From Micromonospora sp. WMMD1120 (lineage in GTDB: Bacteria > Actinomycetota > Actinomycetes > Mycobacteriales > Micromonosporaceae), in contig NZ_JARUBO010000005.1 of NCBI RefSeq assembly GCF_029626235.1, positions 2,140,501 through 2,204,500 of the forward strand: a stretch of 64,000 bases of DNA. The letters are read 5' to 3'. The position numbers were made by a program, and so were the translations under genes. The notes beneath the pieces were generated by a model. The model searched no databases. It saw only the letters and a list, made by a program, of their open reading frames with translations, and was not told the DNA's origin. Below are positions 7,618 through 15,236 of the stretch, piece after piece (positions within the stretch are counted from its first letter, which is position 1; the number at the start of each line of letters is the position of its first letter).

Positions 7618-7713
7618 GTCGATGCGGTCCTTCCCTCGGTTGACAGGCCGTCAGTACCCGATCCCGCGCTCCCCCACGCATGGCCGGATCGTCGTGCTGA
7701 ATAGGGTCGCACC

Positions 7714-7794
7714 ATGAGCGAACGGAGCGGTCGGAAGACCCGGGTCGACGCCGCGGTGACCCCGCACGCCGGCGGGCCGGAGAGGGAGGCGTGA
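7714..7794 (+). CDS. Possible 26-aa leader peptide coupled to the next gene
   Basis: ATG 7714 opens a 26-codon frame (MSERSGRKTRVDAAVTPHAG...) whose TGA (7792-7794) overlaps the ATG (7794-7796) of the dehydrogenase gene as TGATG. The overlap allows translation coupling and the peptide is basic. No clear ribosome site precedes it, and a chance frame in GC-rich DNA is quite possible. Confidence 0.3.
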   Translation: MSERSGRKTRVDAAVTPHAGGPEREA

Positions 7795-8651
7795 TGAGCG
7801 ATCGTTTCGTGGTCGTCGGGGCCGGCACCATGGGGCTCGGCATCGCGTACGTGGCGGCCGGCGCCGGGCACACGGTGGAGCTGGTCGAGGTGGACCCCGC
7901 GCGCGGCGCGACGGCGCTGAACCGGCTCGCCGACCTGTGGGAGCGCGCCGTGCAGCGCGGCAGGCTGAGCGCCGACGAGGCCGCCGCGAACCGGCAGCGG
8001 GTGACGCTGCGCCCCACCCTCGCCGAGGTCGCCGAGGCGCCCGAGGTGATCGTGGAGGCGGTGCCCGAGCGCCTGGACCTGAAGCGCGCGGTGCTGCGGG
8101 ACGCCGCCGCGCTGCGCCCGGCGCTGCTGGGCAGCAACACCTCCAGCATCGCCATCGGCGAGCTGGCCGCCGGACTGGACGCTCCCGAGCGCTTCCTCGG
8201 CCTGCACTTCTTCAACCCGGTCTGGGCGATGACGCTGCTGGAGATCGTGGTGGGCCCGGCCACCGCCGACGACACCACCGCCGCGGCCGTCGCGCTCGCC
8301 GGCCGGTTGGGCAAGGACCCCGTTGTCGTACGCGACCTGCCCGGCTTCGCCACCTCCCGACTCGGGGTCACCCTCGGGCTGGAGGCGATCCGGATGGTCG
8401 CCGACGGGGTGGCCAGCCCGGCGGACATCGACAAGGCGATGGTGCTGGGCTACCGGCACCCGATCGGCCCGTTGGAACTCACCGACCTGGTCGGCCTCGA
8501 CGTGCGGCTGGACATCGCCCGAACCCTCCAGGCCGCGTACGGGGACCGGTTCGCGCCACCGCCGCTGCTGGAGGAGCTGGTCGCGCAGGGGCGGCTCGGT
8601 AAGAAGTCGGGGCATGGCTTCTACCAGTGGAAAGACGGGGTGAAGCAATGA
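7794..8651 (+). CDS. 3-hydroxyacyl-CoA (3-hydroxybutyryl-CoA) dehydrogenase
   Basis: 285 aa from ATG 7794 (a GTG lies three bases earlier); GAGGGAGG ends 4 bases upstream. The N-terminal NAD domain has FVVVGAGTMGLGIAYVAAGAG (GxGxxG); catalytic features include LGSNTSSIAIGEL, the His-containing LGLHFFNPVWAMTLLEIV and the C-terminal domain DLPGFATSRLGVTLGLEAIR...HPIGPLELTDLVGLD. It oxidises 3-hydroxyacyl-CoA with NAD(P). The stop overlaps the crotonase start (ATGA), so the two act as a pair in beta-oxidation or aromatic (phenylacetate-type) degradation. Confidence 0.92.
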   Translation: MSDRFVVVGAGTMGLGIAYVAAGAGHTVELVEVDPARGATALNRLADLWERAVQRGRLSADEAAANRQRVTLRPTLAEVAEAPEVIVEAVPERLDLKRAVLRDAAALRPALLGSNTSSIAIGELAAGLDAPERFLGLHFFNPVWAMTLLEIVVGPATADDTTAAAVALAGRLGKDPVVVRDLPGFATSRLGVTLGLEAIRMVADGVASPADIDKAMVLGYRHPIGPLELTDLVGLDVRLDIARTLQAAYGDRFAPPPLLEELVAQGRLGKKSGHGFYQWKDGVKQ

Positions 8652-9391
8652 GTGGGCTGCGGATCGAGGAGCGCCCGGACCGGCTGGTGGTCACCCTCGA
8701 CCGGCCGGAGAAGCGCAACGCCATCGACGCCGACCTGATCGCCGAGTTGCACGAGGTCTGCGCAGAGCTGGAGGCGCGTCCCCGGCTGCTGCTGCTCACC
8801 GGCGGCACGACGGGCATCTTCGCCGGGGGCGCCGACATCGGTCAGCTCCGCGAACGGGGGCGCGCCGACGCGCTCGCCGCGATCAACTCGGCCGCCTTCG
8901 CCCGGATCCGGGCGCTGCCGATGCCGACAGTGGCTGCCGTGGACGGGCCGGCGCTGGGCGGTGGGGCGGAGCTGGCGTACGCCTGCGACCTGCGGGTGTG
9001 CACGGCCCGGGCGGTCTTCGGTCAGCCGGAGGTGCGGTTGGGCATCCTGGCCGGCGCCGGCGCGACCCACCGGCTGCCCGCGCTGATCGGTGAGGGCCGG
9101 GCCAAGGAGCTGCTCTTCACCGGCCGGCGGGTGGACGCCGCGGAGGCGCTGCGGATCGGCCTGGTGAACCGGGTGGTGGAGGAGCCTGAGGAGCTGCCGG
9201 TGGTGGCGCACGCGCTGTTGGACGAGATCGCCCTGGGCTCGCCGTTGGCGTTGCGGCTGACCAAGCTGGCGGTGGACGCGCCCGCCGCCGCGCACCCGCA
9301 GCTCGACCTGGTCAGTCAGGCGGTGCTCTTCGAGGACGAGGAGAAGCGCCGGCGGATGACCGAGTTCCTGGACCGCCGCCGGTCCCGCTGA
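8648..9391 (+). CDS. Enoyl-CoA hydratase/isomerase (crotonase family)
   Basis: 247 aa, ATG 8648 overlapping the upstream stop by four bases. Oxyanion-hole segments are IFAGGADIGQL (~57-67) and DGPALGGGAELAYACDLRVC (~98-117); then FGQPEVRLGILAGAGATHRL and GRAKELLFTGRRVDAAEALR. Position 120-140 carries the Glu of GQPE, but the second catalytic Glu of true hydratases is not obvious (GAGATHRL), so a hydratase with relaxed chemistry or an isomerase is possible. With the preceding dehydrogenase it completes the two central beta-oxidation steps. Confidence 0.9.
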   Translation: MSGLRIEERPDRLVVTLDRPEKRNAIDADLIAELHEVCAELEARPRLLLLTGGTTGIFAGGADIGQLRERGRADALAAINSAAFARIRALPMPTVAAVDGPALGGGAELAYACDLRVCTARAVFGQPEVRLGILAGAGATHRLPALIGEGRAKELLFTGRRVDAAEALRIGLVNRVVEEPEELPVVAHALLDEIALGSPLALRLTKLAVDAPAAAHPQLDLVSQAVLFEDEEKRRRMTEFLDRRRSR

Positions 9392-9405
9392 TCCCGGGAG
9401 ACAGA

Positions 9406-9438
9406 ACGGCCGCACCGGCGTGCTGCCGGTGCGGCCGT
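9406..9438. terminator. Bidirectional terminator
   Basis: ACGGCCGCACCGGC (9406-9419) pairs perfectly with GCCGGTGCGGCCGT (9425-9438) around a 5-base loop. It lies between the crotonase end and the facing substrate-binding protein. Confidence 0.85.
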
Positions 9439-9455
9439 CGTGGGCCGGGTTCGTC

Positions 9456-10799
9456 CTACTGCCGGATCTGCACCCCGGCCTCGGCCAGGCCACGGATCAC
9501 CTGGGCGGACTCGCCGAAGCCGATGATCAGCACGGCGTCCGCGCCGAAGTCCTTGATCTCCTTAGCGCCGCCGCTGAAGTCGACCGGAGCCGCCTTGGCG
9601 TCGGCCGGCGGTTCGTACGTCAGCAGCTTGAGCCGGTCGCCGGCGACACCGGCCTTCTCCAGCTCCTCGCGGACGGTGGCCTGGAGGCCCTCGCCGTAGG
9701 AGTCCTTCCGGGCGACGATGACGATCTTCTGTGACCCGTCGCGGAGGATGACGTCGGCGAGCGCGCGACCCTGGAGGCTGTCCGGGGGCGCGGTCCGGAA
9801 GTAGAGGCCGTCGTCCTCCACGTCGGTCAGGCTGCTGTCGGTGTTCGAGGGCGAGAAGAGAACCTTGCCGGCCCGCACCACGTCCGGCAGCACCGCCCGG
9901 GAGATACCCGAACCACCCGCGCCGATGATCACGCTGACTCCGGCCGTCACGTGCCGGGCCACCGTCGCCTTGGCCACCGCCGGGTTGGTGCCGTCGTCGC
10001 CGTCGGTCCAGGCGACCGGCTTGCCCAGCGCGCCACCGGCGGCGTTGACCTCCTTGATGGCCAGCGCGGCGCCGGCGGCCATCGGGGGGTACGCGATCGC
10101 CAGGTCGCCGGTCTTCGGCAGCAGGCCGCCGAGCTTCAGCGGCTCCTGGTCCGGGTCCCCGCCGGCGCGCTGCTTCTTCGGCCTCGGCGGCGTCTTGGTG
10201 CTGGCCGCCGACTCGATGCCCGCGCCGACGAACTCGGTCTTGCCGTCGTTGATCTGCTGGCCGTCGAAGGTCAGCGTGGCGTAGCTCGCGGTGGCCGGCT
10301 CACCCTTGTCGGTGAAGCCCGCGCGGGACAACGACACGCCGCGGTACTCGATGTCCTGGCCGTTGCGCGCCAGCGCGAGGCAGCTGACCGGGTCCTCACA
10401 CCGCTGCCCGTCGTTGGTGACGGCGACGATCTGCTTCGCGATGGCGGCCGGGTCGGTGCTGCCGGCCAACTGGGCGGCGAGCACGGCGATCACCACCGCG
10501 TCGTACGTCTCGGCGGAGTACAGGTAGTCCGTCAACGCCGGATCGATGGCCTTCAGACGGCTCTTGAAGTCGTCCGGCAGCGGGACCAGCGGCGTGGTGC
10601 CCTTCATCCCGTTGACCAGACTGGCGCGTTCCTTCAACTCCGCGGGGTAGGAGTTGAGCATGTTGCCGTCCGTGCCGTAGAGCCGCACCTGTTGGGTGCC
10701 AGCCTCCTTGGCCTTGTCATCCCCGCAAGCGCTCGTGGCAAGCAGGATCGTCGCGCAGGCAGCCAGTGTGGCCACCCGCGAGCGGCGCGATACGAACAT
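9456..10799 (-). CDS. Branched-chain amino acid-type substrate-binding lipoprotein with apparently permuted lobes
   Basis: 447 aa with a lipoprotein signal (LLATSAC, lipidated Cys 25). The fold is the LivJ/LivK periplasmic-binding type, but the order is odd. Residues ~36-195 (YGTDGNMLNS..., SAETYDAVVIAVLAAQLAGS, YRGVSLSRAGFTDKGE) match what is normally the C-terminal half. After a Pro/Lys linker (~203-219), residues ~220-447 (LKLGGLLPKTGDLAIAYPPM, KEVNAAGGALG, SVIIGAGGSGISRA, DGLYFRTAPPDSLQGRA, DSYGEGL, ADAVLIIGFGES) match the usual N-terminal half, ending EAGVQIRQ where the family continues into YGTDGN. This is a circular permutation by eye. No permease or ATPase genes adjoin it, so transport or sensing partners are unknown. 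ATG 10799 follows an AGGAAGGACGAC site. Confidence 0.85.
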   Translation of the reverse strand: MFVSRRSRVATLAACATILLATSACGDDKAKEAGTQQVRLYGTDGNMLNSYPAELKERASLVNGMKGTTPLVPLPDDFKSRLKAIDPALTDYLYSAETYDAVVIAVLAAQLAGSTDPAAIAKQIVAVTNDGQRCEDPVSCLALARNGQDIEYRGVSLSRAGFTDKGEPATASYATLTFDGQQINDGKTEFVGAGIESAASTKTPPRPKKQRAGGDPDQEPLKLGGLLPKTGDLAIAYPPMAAGAALAIKEVNAAGGALGKPVAWTDGDDGTNPAVAKATVARHVTAGVSVIIGAGGSGISRAVLPDVVRAGKVLFSPSNTDSSLTDVEDDGLYFRTAPPDSLQGRALADVILRDGSQKIVIVARKDSYGEGLQATVREELEKAGVAGDRLKLLTYEPPADAKAAPVDFSGGAKEIKDFGADAVLIIGFGESAQVIRGLAEAGVQIRQ

Positions 10800-10954
10800 G
10801 GTCGTCCTTCCTCCGGCGAAGGTCCGCTGCGCACATTAGCGTGCCGACGCCTGCGGCGGGACCGTGGAGGTGTGGTAATGCGCAGGTAACTCGCGTTACA
10901 TACGGAGAGTGACGAACGGCGGGAGCCTTGACGCCCCGTCCTACTGTGCGCTGC

Positions 10955-11344
10955 GTGACGGATCTACCACAGCAGACGTTCGACGATGCGGCCGCCGTGC
11001 TCCGCTCGGCGTTGGCCGGCGATGGGGAAGCGGTGGTGGGAGCGTTCGACGCGGTCGTCGACCGGGCCGGCCTGAGCGGAGCGTACGGGGTCGCCTGGTG
11101 CCTGGCCGCGACGATGCTCGGTGACGTGCCGGCGGCGAGCGGGGCGGCGCTGGACTTTCCGGGGATCGAGCAGGCCGCCTACGACACCCGGTGGGTGGCC
11201 CGCTTCGTCAGCGCGTGCGCCAACCAGGACCAACCGACCGGGGAGGCGCTGTTCGGCGCTGCGGCGGCCGACGGTCAGCTCCCCGACTGCCTGCTCACCC
11301 TCGCCGGCTCGACGATCGCCACCCTGCGGAGTCGGGCCGACTGA
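10955..11344 (+). CDS. Hypothetical protein
   Basis: 129 aa from GTG 10955 (MTDLPQQTFDDAAAVLRSAL); a TTG at 10928 is in frame but poorer. The product is small, acidic, helical and Ala-rich with two Cys (~47, ~91) and no signal peptide or membrane segment. Codon use matches its neighbours, which supports a real gene. It stands alone between a divergent transporter-type gene and a facing secreted protein. I do not recognise the family. Confidence 0.65.
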   Translation: MTDLPQQTFDDAAAVLRSALAGDGEAVVGAFDAVVDRAGLSGAYGVAWCLAATMLGDVPAASGAALDFPGIEQAAYDTRWVARFVSACANQDQPTGEALFGAAAADGQLPDCLLTLAGSTIATLRSRAD

Positions 11345-11399
11345 CCGGCAGCCGGGTCGCGGCGTCCGTCAGGGCGGACGCCGCGACCGCGCGGGCCGC

Positions 11400-11840
11400 T
11401 CAGAACGCGTGGTACGCGACCAGTGGCTCGTACTCGTAGCGCAGGTTCTCGAAGCGGACCCGGAAGTCCACCCCGTCCCGGACGTTCGTCGCCACGGTGA
11501 TCCAGCCCGAGTTGGCCGGGAGGTAGGTCCAGTAGTTGCAGGCGCTCGTCTTGTCGACGAAGATCACGCACGCCTCGGTGGCGTACACGCTGGCGTTGCG
11601 GACGTTGATGTCCCGACAGCGGGTCGTGGTGCGGTACTCCCCGGCCGAGCCGCCGTAGCGGCCGGTTGCGAAGTACGAGCGCACCGCCCCGCCGTAACAG
11701 GTGGCGAGCGGGGCGAAGATGTTCGTCGCGGAGTTGGCCGGTGTGTCGGGTGCGGTCCCGGTCGCCTGGGCGGGCGTGCCGGCGAACAGCAGCGTGGTGG
11801 CCGTGGCGACGGCGAACAGGCGGGCGGCCGGAGATGGCAT
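11400..11840 (-). CDS. Small secreted protein of unknown function
   Basis: 146 aa with a clear Sec signal peptide (MPSPAARLFAVATATTLLFA ... PAQA, cleavage near residue 26). The mature part has four Cys (CYGGAVRSYF, TTRCRDINV, EACVIFVD, SACNYWTYL) that could form two disulfides, and ends in a Tyr/Phe-rich strand region. ATG 11840 has GGAGG 5-9 bases upstream. It resembles short, secreted beta-rich actinobacterial proteins with no known role. The 117 bases to the divergent gene at 11958 hold both promoters. Confidence 0.8.
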   Translation of the reverse strand: MPSPAARLFAVATATTLLFAGTPAQATGTAPDTPANSATNIFAPLATCYGGAVRSYFATGRYGGSAGEYRTTTRCRDINVRNASVYATEACVIFVDKTSACNYWTYLPANSGWITVATNVRDGVDFRVRFENLRYEYEPLVAYHAF

Positions 11841-11957
11841 AGGTGCCTCCAGAGACGGTTGGCTGACCATCCGTGTTGGACTGATCATCAATCGTGACGA
11901 TGATACGGATCGATGAATGCGCTGTCGGTGTCCGGCCCGTGTGATAGCTCTTTGAGC

Positions 11958-12665
11958 ATGTCCGAGGCCATGCTCAGCAAGGTCCGTAAGCTGCTGGCCC
12001 AGGCCGAGGACCCGGCCTGCACGCCGGCCGAGTCGGCCGCGTTCACCGCCAAGGCGACCGAGTTGATCGCCCGCTACGGCGTGGACCGGGCGCTGCTCGC
12101 CGTCCAGGACCCGACGACCGACCCGGTCGGCGACCGGGTGCTGGACGTCGTCGCCCCGTACGCCCGCGACAAGGTCGGCCTGCTCGCCGCCGTGGCCGAG
12201 CCGCTGCGCTGCCGCTGCGTTCGCCGCCGGCAGGGCAACGGCTTCACCGTGCACCTGTTCGGCTTCGCCAGCGACCTGGAACGGGTCGACCTGCTCTTCA
12301 CCTCGCTGCTCGTGCAGGCGGCGCACGGTCTGGCCGCAACCGAGGTGCCCCCGGACGACCACCCCGCAGCCTTTCGCCGGTCCTGGCTGGCCGGTTTCGC
12401 GGAGGTCATCGGCGGCCGGCTCTGGGCGGCCGAGAGGGTGGCGGCAAGCGAGTCCGGCACGACCTCGATGGCCCTGGTGCTGGCGGACCGGTCCGACCGG
12501 GTGCAGCGCCGGCTCACCGAGGAGTACCCACGGCTGCGCACAGCGCCCCCGCGCAGGCTGGCCGGCACCGGCTTCGACTCGGGGGCGGAGGCGGGTCGAC
12601 GCGCGCACCTGGGCGGTCGGGGTGTAGACGCGGGCGGCGTCGCTGAACGACGCCTCAGCCGCTGA
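11958..12665 (+). CDS. DUF2786 domain protein
   Basis: 235 aa; the N-terminus MSEAMLSKVRKLLAQAEDPACTPAESAAFTAKATELIARYGVD is the DUF2786 signature (helical pair with conserved AE.....T..EA..A...A..L...Y). The central part (DKVGLLAAVAEPLRCRCVRR, VHLFGFASDLERVDLLFTSLLVQ) continues the family. The C-terminus is Arg/Gly-rich and weakly conserved. I prefer ATG 11958 over 11913 because the domain starts there. No function is established for the family; phage-related relatives exist. Confidence 0.85.
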   Translation: MSEAMLSKVRKLLAQAEDPACTPAESAAFTAKATELIARYGVDRALLAVQDPTTDPVGDRVLDVVAPYARDKVGLLAAVAEPLRCRCVRRRQGNGFTVHLFGFASDLERVDLLFTSLLVQAAHGLAATEVPPDDHPAAFRRSWLAGFAEVIGGRLWAAERVAASESGTTSMALVLADRSDRVQRRLTEEYPRLRTAPPRRLAGTGFDSGAEAGRRAHLGGRGVDAGGVAERRLSR

Positions 12666-12722
12666 TCCGGCCGGGCGCGCCGTGGCGGGGAGGTGGCCGC
12701 GCTCGACGGCGCAGCCGGTGCG

Positions 12723-13235
12723 TCAGGCGGAGGTGGTGGGGTGGCGGGACACGGTGGCGACGTACCGGGTCAGCAACTCGTGCCACCCTGCGGTGAGCGC
12801 CTTGCGGTAGCCCTCGGCGGCCTCGCCGTGCCTGTCGAAGTGCCGGTGCTCCAACTCGACCCGGGTGCGCTCCGGCCCTTCGGGATGAAACAACACCTCG
12901 ACCTCGCTGGCGCGGGCCGGGTCCGGCACCGGAGCCCGGTCGGGGCCGATCTGCCAGACGAAGACCAGTCGGCGCGGTGGGTCCCAGGTGAGCACCCGCC
13001 CCCAGTCGGCACGGAAGCCGTACGGGCCGATCTCGTAGAGCATGCCTCCGGCGCGCGGCTCCATGCCCAGCTCGACGAGGGCGTCCGGGCCGGACCAGGT
13101 GTATTCGATGACCCACCACTCGGTCAGCGACGCGGTGAAGACCGCGAACGCGTGCTCGGCCGAGCCCGGGACGAGGAGACCGCACCGCAGGGAGAAGCGG
13201 TCGACGTCCTGCCGGAACTCGGCCGGATCAGTCAT
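12723..13235 (-). CDS. SRPBCC/AHSA1-like (START-fold) protein
   Basis: 170 aa. Pattern of activator-of-Hsp90-homologue-like proteins: AEHAFAVFTASLTEWW, a central MLYEIGPYGFRADWGRVLTWDPPRRLVFVWQ (~74-104), EVEVLFHPEGPERTRVELEHRHFDRHG and a terminal helix GWHELLTRYVATV. The fold forms a hydrophobic cavity; the ligand is unknown. ATG 13235 has GGACAGGA close upstream; ATG 13247 is the alternative start. It faces the DUF2786 gene. Confidence 0.85.
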   Translation of the reverse strand: MTDPAEFRQDVDRFSLRCGLLVPGSAEHAFAVFTASLTEWWVIEYTWSGPDALVELGMEPRAGGMLYEIGPYGFRADWGRVLTWDPPRRLVFVWQIGPDRAPVPDPARASEVEVLFHPEGPERTRVELEHRHFDRHGEAAEGYRKALTAGWHELLTRYVATVSRHPTTSA

Positions 13236-13413
13236 TTCCTGTCCCATAGGCCCGGACCATACCGGCTGATGCCCGGGTGTGCAGCTTCGCACGGTGCCCG
13301 GTTCCGGACAGCGGGTCGCGGGGTCAGCACGCCCGGGATGGCCCGCCGGAAAGCGGGTAACCGCGCCGGACGGCCCGGACGATCCGGACCGGTGTGCGGC
13401 GGGGCGGGAGAGC

Positions 13414-14481
13414 ATGACTGACAGCGCGCGGCAACGAGAACCGGGCCGGGACGTCGACAGCACGGACCCGGACGTCCTGCTCGACATCCCCCGGGTGTCC
13501 GTCGACTCGATCCGGCTCGCGGTCGACGGCCTGGACGCCGACCTGTCGCTACGGGCCCGGGTCGCCAATCTGCTCCAGGTCGACGCCGGCGTACGGGTGC
13601 ACCTGAGCGGCTGCGAACTCGACGTCAACGAGGTGCAGGCCGAGGCGCAACTGCGGGTCCGGCTGGAGCAGTTGACCAGGATCCTGGGGCGAGCCCTCGA
13701 CACACTCGACAACAACCCGCAGGTCATCGACGCGCTGGCGCGTACGGCGGGCACCGCCATCGACGACGTGAACCGCAGCACCCAGCAGTTGGCCGCCGGA
13801 GCCGCCGAGATCAGGGCGTCGGCCGAGCGCCCCGACGTCCTACCCGGAGAGTCGGGGCGGCAGGCCGGCGCCGACCGGGGCCGACCGGGACCGGTACGCA
13901 CCGGTCCCACCCCCGCCGGTCCGAAGCCGGGCGGTGGACCCGGGCAGCCCGGCGAGGGACCGGGGCCGCATGCCGGAGGACCCGGGCCGCAGGGCGGGGA
14001 GTCCGGGCCCCGCGTGGGCGGACCGGGCCAGTCTGGCGGTGGTCCGGGTCAGTCTGGCGGTGCAGGTAGGCCCGGCGGTGGACCGGGCCAGGCCGGTGGG
14101 GGATCGGGGCCGCCGCGCCCGGGGGGACAACGGCGCGAGGCGAAGGCTCCCTTGGAGCCAGCGCCAGGAGCAGGCCGGAACGCCGAGGAGTCGGATCGCG
14201 GGGAGCGGCCGCCTGGGGCCGACCGGCGGCCGGAGGGGCAGGCGGGGTCGTCGGCGGCCGGTGTGGCCGGTGACCGGTCCGGCCAACCCGCGCCGCCCGG
14301 TCCGGCGCCCTCCGCTGACGGGGATGGTGGTCTGCCGGGGGTGGCCCAGGCGGCCGCGCAGAGCGCTGCCCAGTTCGCCGAGCAGGCGGGGGAGACGCTG
14401 CGTCAGGCCGGACGCAGCGTGTGGGAGGCGATCCAACACAACCTGGGGCAGCACCGCCCGCCGGACCGCCCCGACCACTGA
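13414..14481 (+). CDS. Hypothetical protein with long Gly/Pro-rich disordered middle
   Basis: 355 aa from ATG 13414 with GGGCGGGAG just upstream. An ordered N-terminus (~1-135) has a beta-like segment (IPRVSVDSIRLAVDGLDADL...VNLLQVDAGVRVHLSG region) and a helical part with NNPQVIDAL. Residues ~150-300 are low-complexity GGPGQSGGGPGQ-type repeats, certainly disordered. The C-terminus (~315-345, VAQAAAQSAAQFAEQAGETL RQAG) is an amphipathic helix. It has no membrane segment. Possibly a surface- or nucleoid-associated linker protein; I do not recognise it. Confidence 0.7.
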   Translation: MTDSARQREPGRDVDSTDPDVLLDIPRVSVDSIRLAVDGLDADLSLRARVANLLQVDAGVRVHLSGCELDVNEVQAEAQLRVRLEQLTRILGRALDTLDNNPQVIDALARTAGTAIDDVNRSTQQLAAGAAEIRASAERPDVLPGESGRQAGADRGRPGPVRTGPTPAGPKPGGGPGQPGEGPGPHAGGPGPQGGESGPRVGGPGQSGGGPGQSGGAGRPGGGPGQAGGGSGPPRPGGQRREAKAPLEPAPGAGRNAEESDRGERPPGADRRPEGQAGSSAAGVAGDRSGQPAPPGPAPSADGDGGLPGVAQAAAQSAAQFAEQAGETLRQAGRSVWEAIQHNLGQHRPPDRPDH

Positions 14482-14528
14482 CCTGCCCGCCGTGAGGCTC
14501 GCCCGGAAGGGCTTGGTCGACTCGTGTT

Positions 14529-14612
14529 CCTCGAACGCGGGGTATCGCGGGCGCCGGAAGGCCCCGACTTCCTTGAACGCCGGGTATCGCGGGCGCCGAG
14601 AGGCCACGACCT
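14529..14612 (+). repeat. Two tandem imperfect 42-bp repeats
   Basis: Copy 1 (14529-14570) and copy 2 (14571-14612) share the core GGGTATCGCGGGCGCCG and differ at a few positions. They fill the gap between the hypothetical gene and the tRNA cluster. The period is a multiple of three, but no credible gene covers them. Confidence 0.75.
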
Positions 14613-14674
14613 CAGGAAAGTAGGGTGGATCACACCGCGCCCGCACCGAACGCCGACCGGTGCCGGGAACAGCA

Positions 14675-14708
14675 AGATCCCCACCTGCGAATCCGCTGGT
14701 GGGGATCT
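14675..14708 (-). terminator. Terminator of the tRNA cluster
   Basis: AGATCCCCACC (14675-14685) and GGTGGGGATCT (14698-14708) form a perfect 11-bp stem with a 12-base loop, 24 bases downstream of tRNA-Phe in the leftward direction. A T-rich stretch (TTGCTGTT) follows on the minus strand. Confidence 0.8.
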
Positions 14709-14731
14709 CTGTAGCCCGGCGAAAGGCTATG

Positions 14732-14805
14732 TGGCCAGGGGCGGGGTCGAACCGCCGACCTTCCGATTTTCAGTCGGACGCTCGTACCAACTGAGCTACC
14801 TGGCC
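14732..14805 (-). tRNA. tRNA-Phe (GAA)
   Basis: 74 nt. Acceptor GGCCAGG pairs with CCTGGCC before the discriminator A; D arm GCTC..GAGC; anticodon loop CTGAAAA (anticodon GAA); T arm GGCGGTTCGACCCCGCC. No encoded CCA. It is last of three tRNAs in one leftward cluster. Confidence 0.97.
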
Positions 14806-14904
14806 GTGTTGCTCGGCTCATGCTACCCGGCAACCGGACGAACCGGTGGCAGGGCTACCTGCTCCGATACGCAGAACGCCGCGCGGGGCGCGGCGTCAGC
14901 GCTG

Positions 14905-14978
14905 CGGTCCTGACGGGACTTGAACCCGCGACCTCCGCCTTGACAGGGCGGCGAGCACTCCAACTGCTCCACAGGACC
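14905..14978 (-). tRNA. tRNA-Asp (GTC)
   Basis: 74 nt. Acceptor GGTCCTG/CAGGACC, discriminator G; anticodon stem CCGCC/GGCGG with loop CTGTCAA (anticodon GTC); T arm GCGGGTTCAAGTCCCGT. No encoded CCA. Middle gene of the cluster. Confidence 0.97.
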
Positions 14979-15009
14979 TAGCTTGTGTTGCTCCGGCTTG
15001 CGCCGGTCG

Positions 15010-15082
15010 TGCCCCCAACGGGATTCGAACCCGTGCTACCGCCTTGAAAGGGCGGCGTCCTGGGCCGCTAGACGATGAGGGC
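15010..15082 (-). tRNA. tRNA-Glu (TTC)
   Basis: 73 nt. Acceptor GCCCTCA with 3' TGGGGGC (one G-T pair), discriminator A; anticodon stem CCGCC/GGCGG with loop CTTTCAA (anticodon TTC); T arm ACGGGTTCGAATCCCGT. It is first in the cluster; the promoter should lie in 15083-15236. Confidence 0.97.
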
Positions 15083-15236
15083 GGCCCCGCCATCATTGCA
15101 CACTCGCAACTTCAAGCGGACTTGCTCCCATCCGGCCCCGCCGGAGGCTTCGAAAGCATACGTGATGCTCCGTCGGTCGACAAAATCGGTATCCGCAGGG
15201 GGCGTGATCGCGGCATAACCCCAGGTCCGGGCGCTT

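Noticed and set aside
13840..14646. 268-codon minus-strand frame over the Gly/Pro-rich gene
   Set aside because: It arises from the repeated GGPGQ coding repeats read backwards; no start signal or domain.
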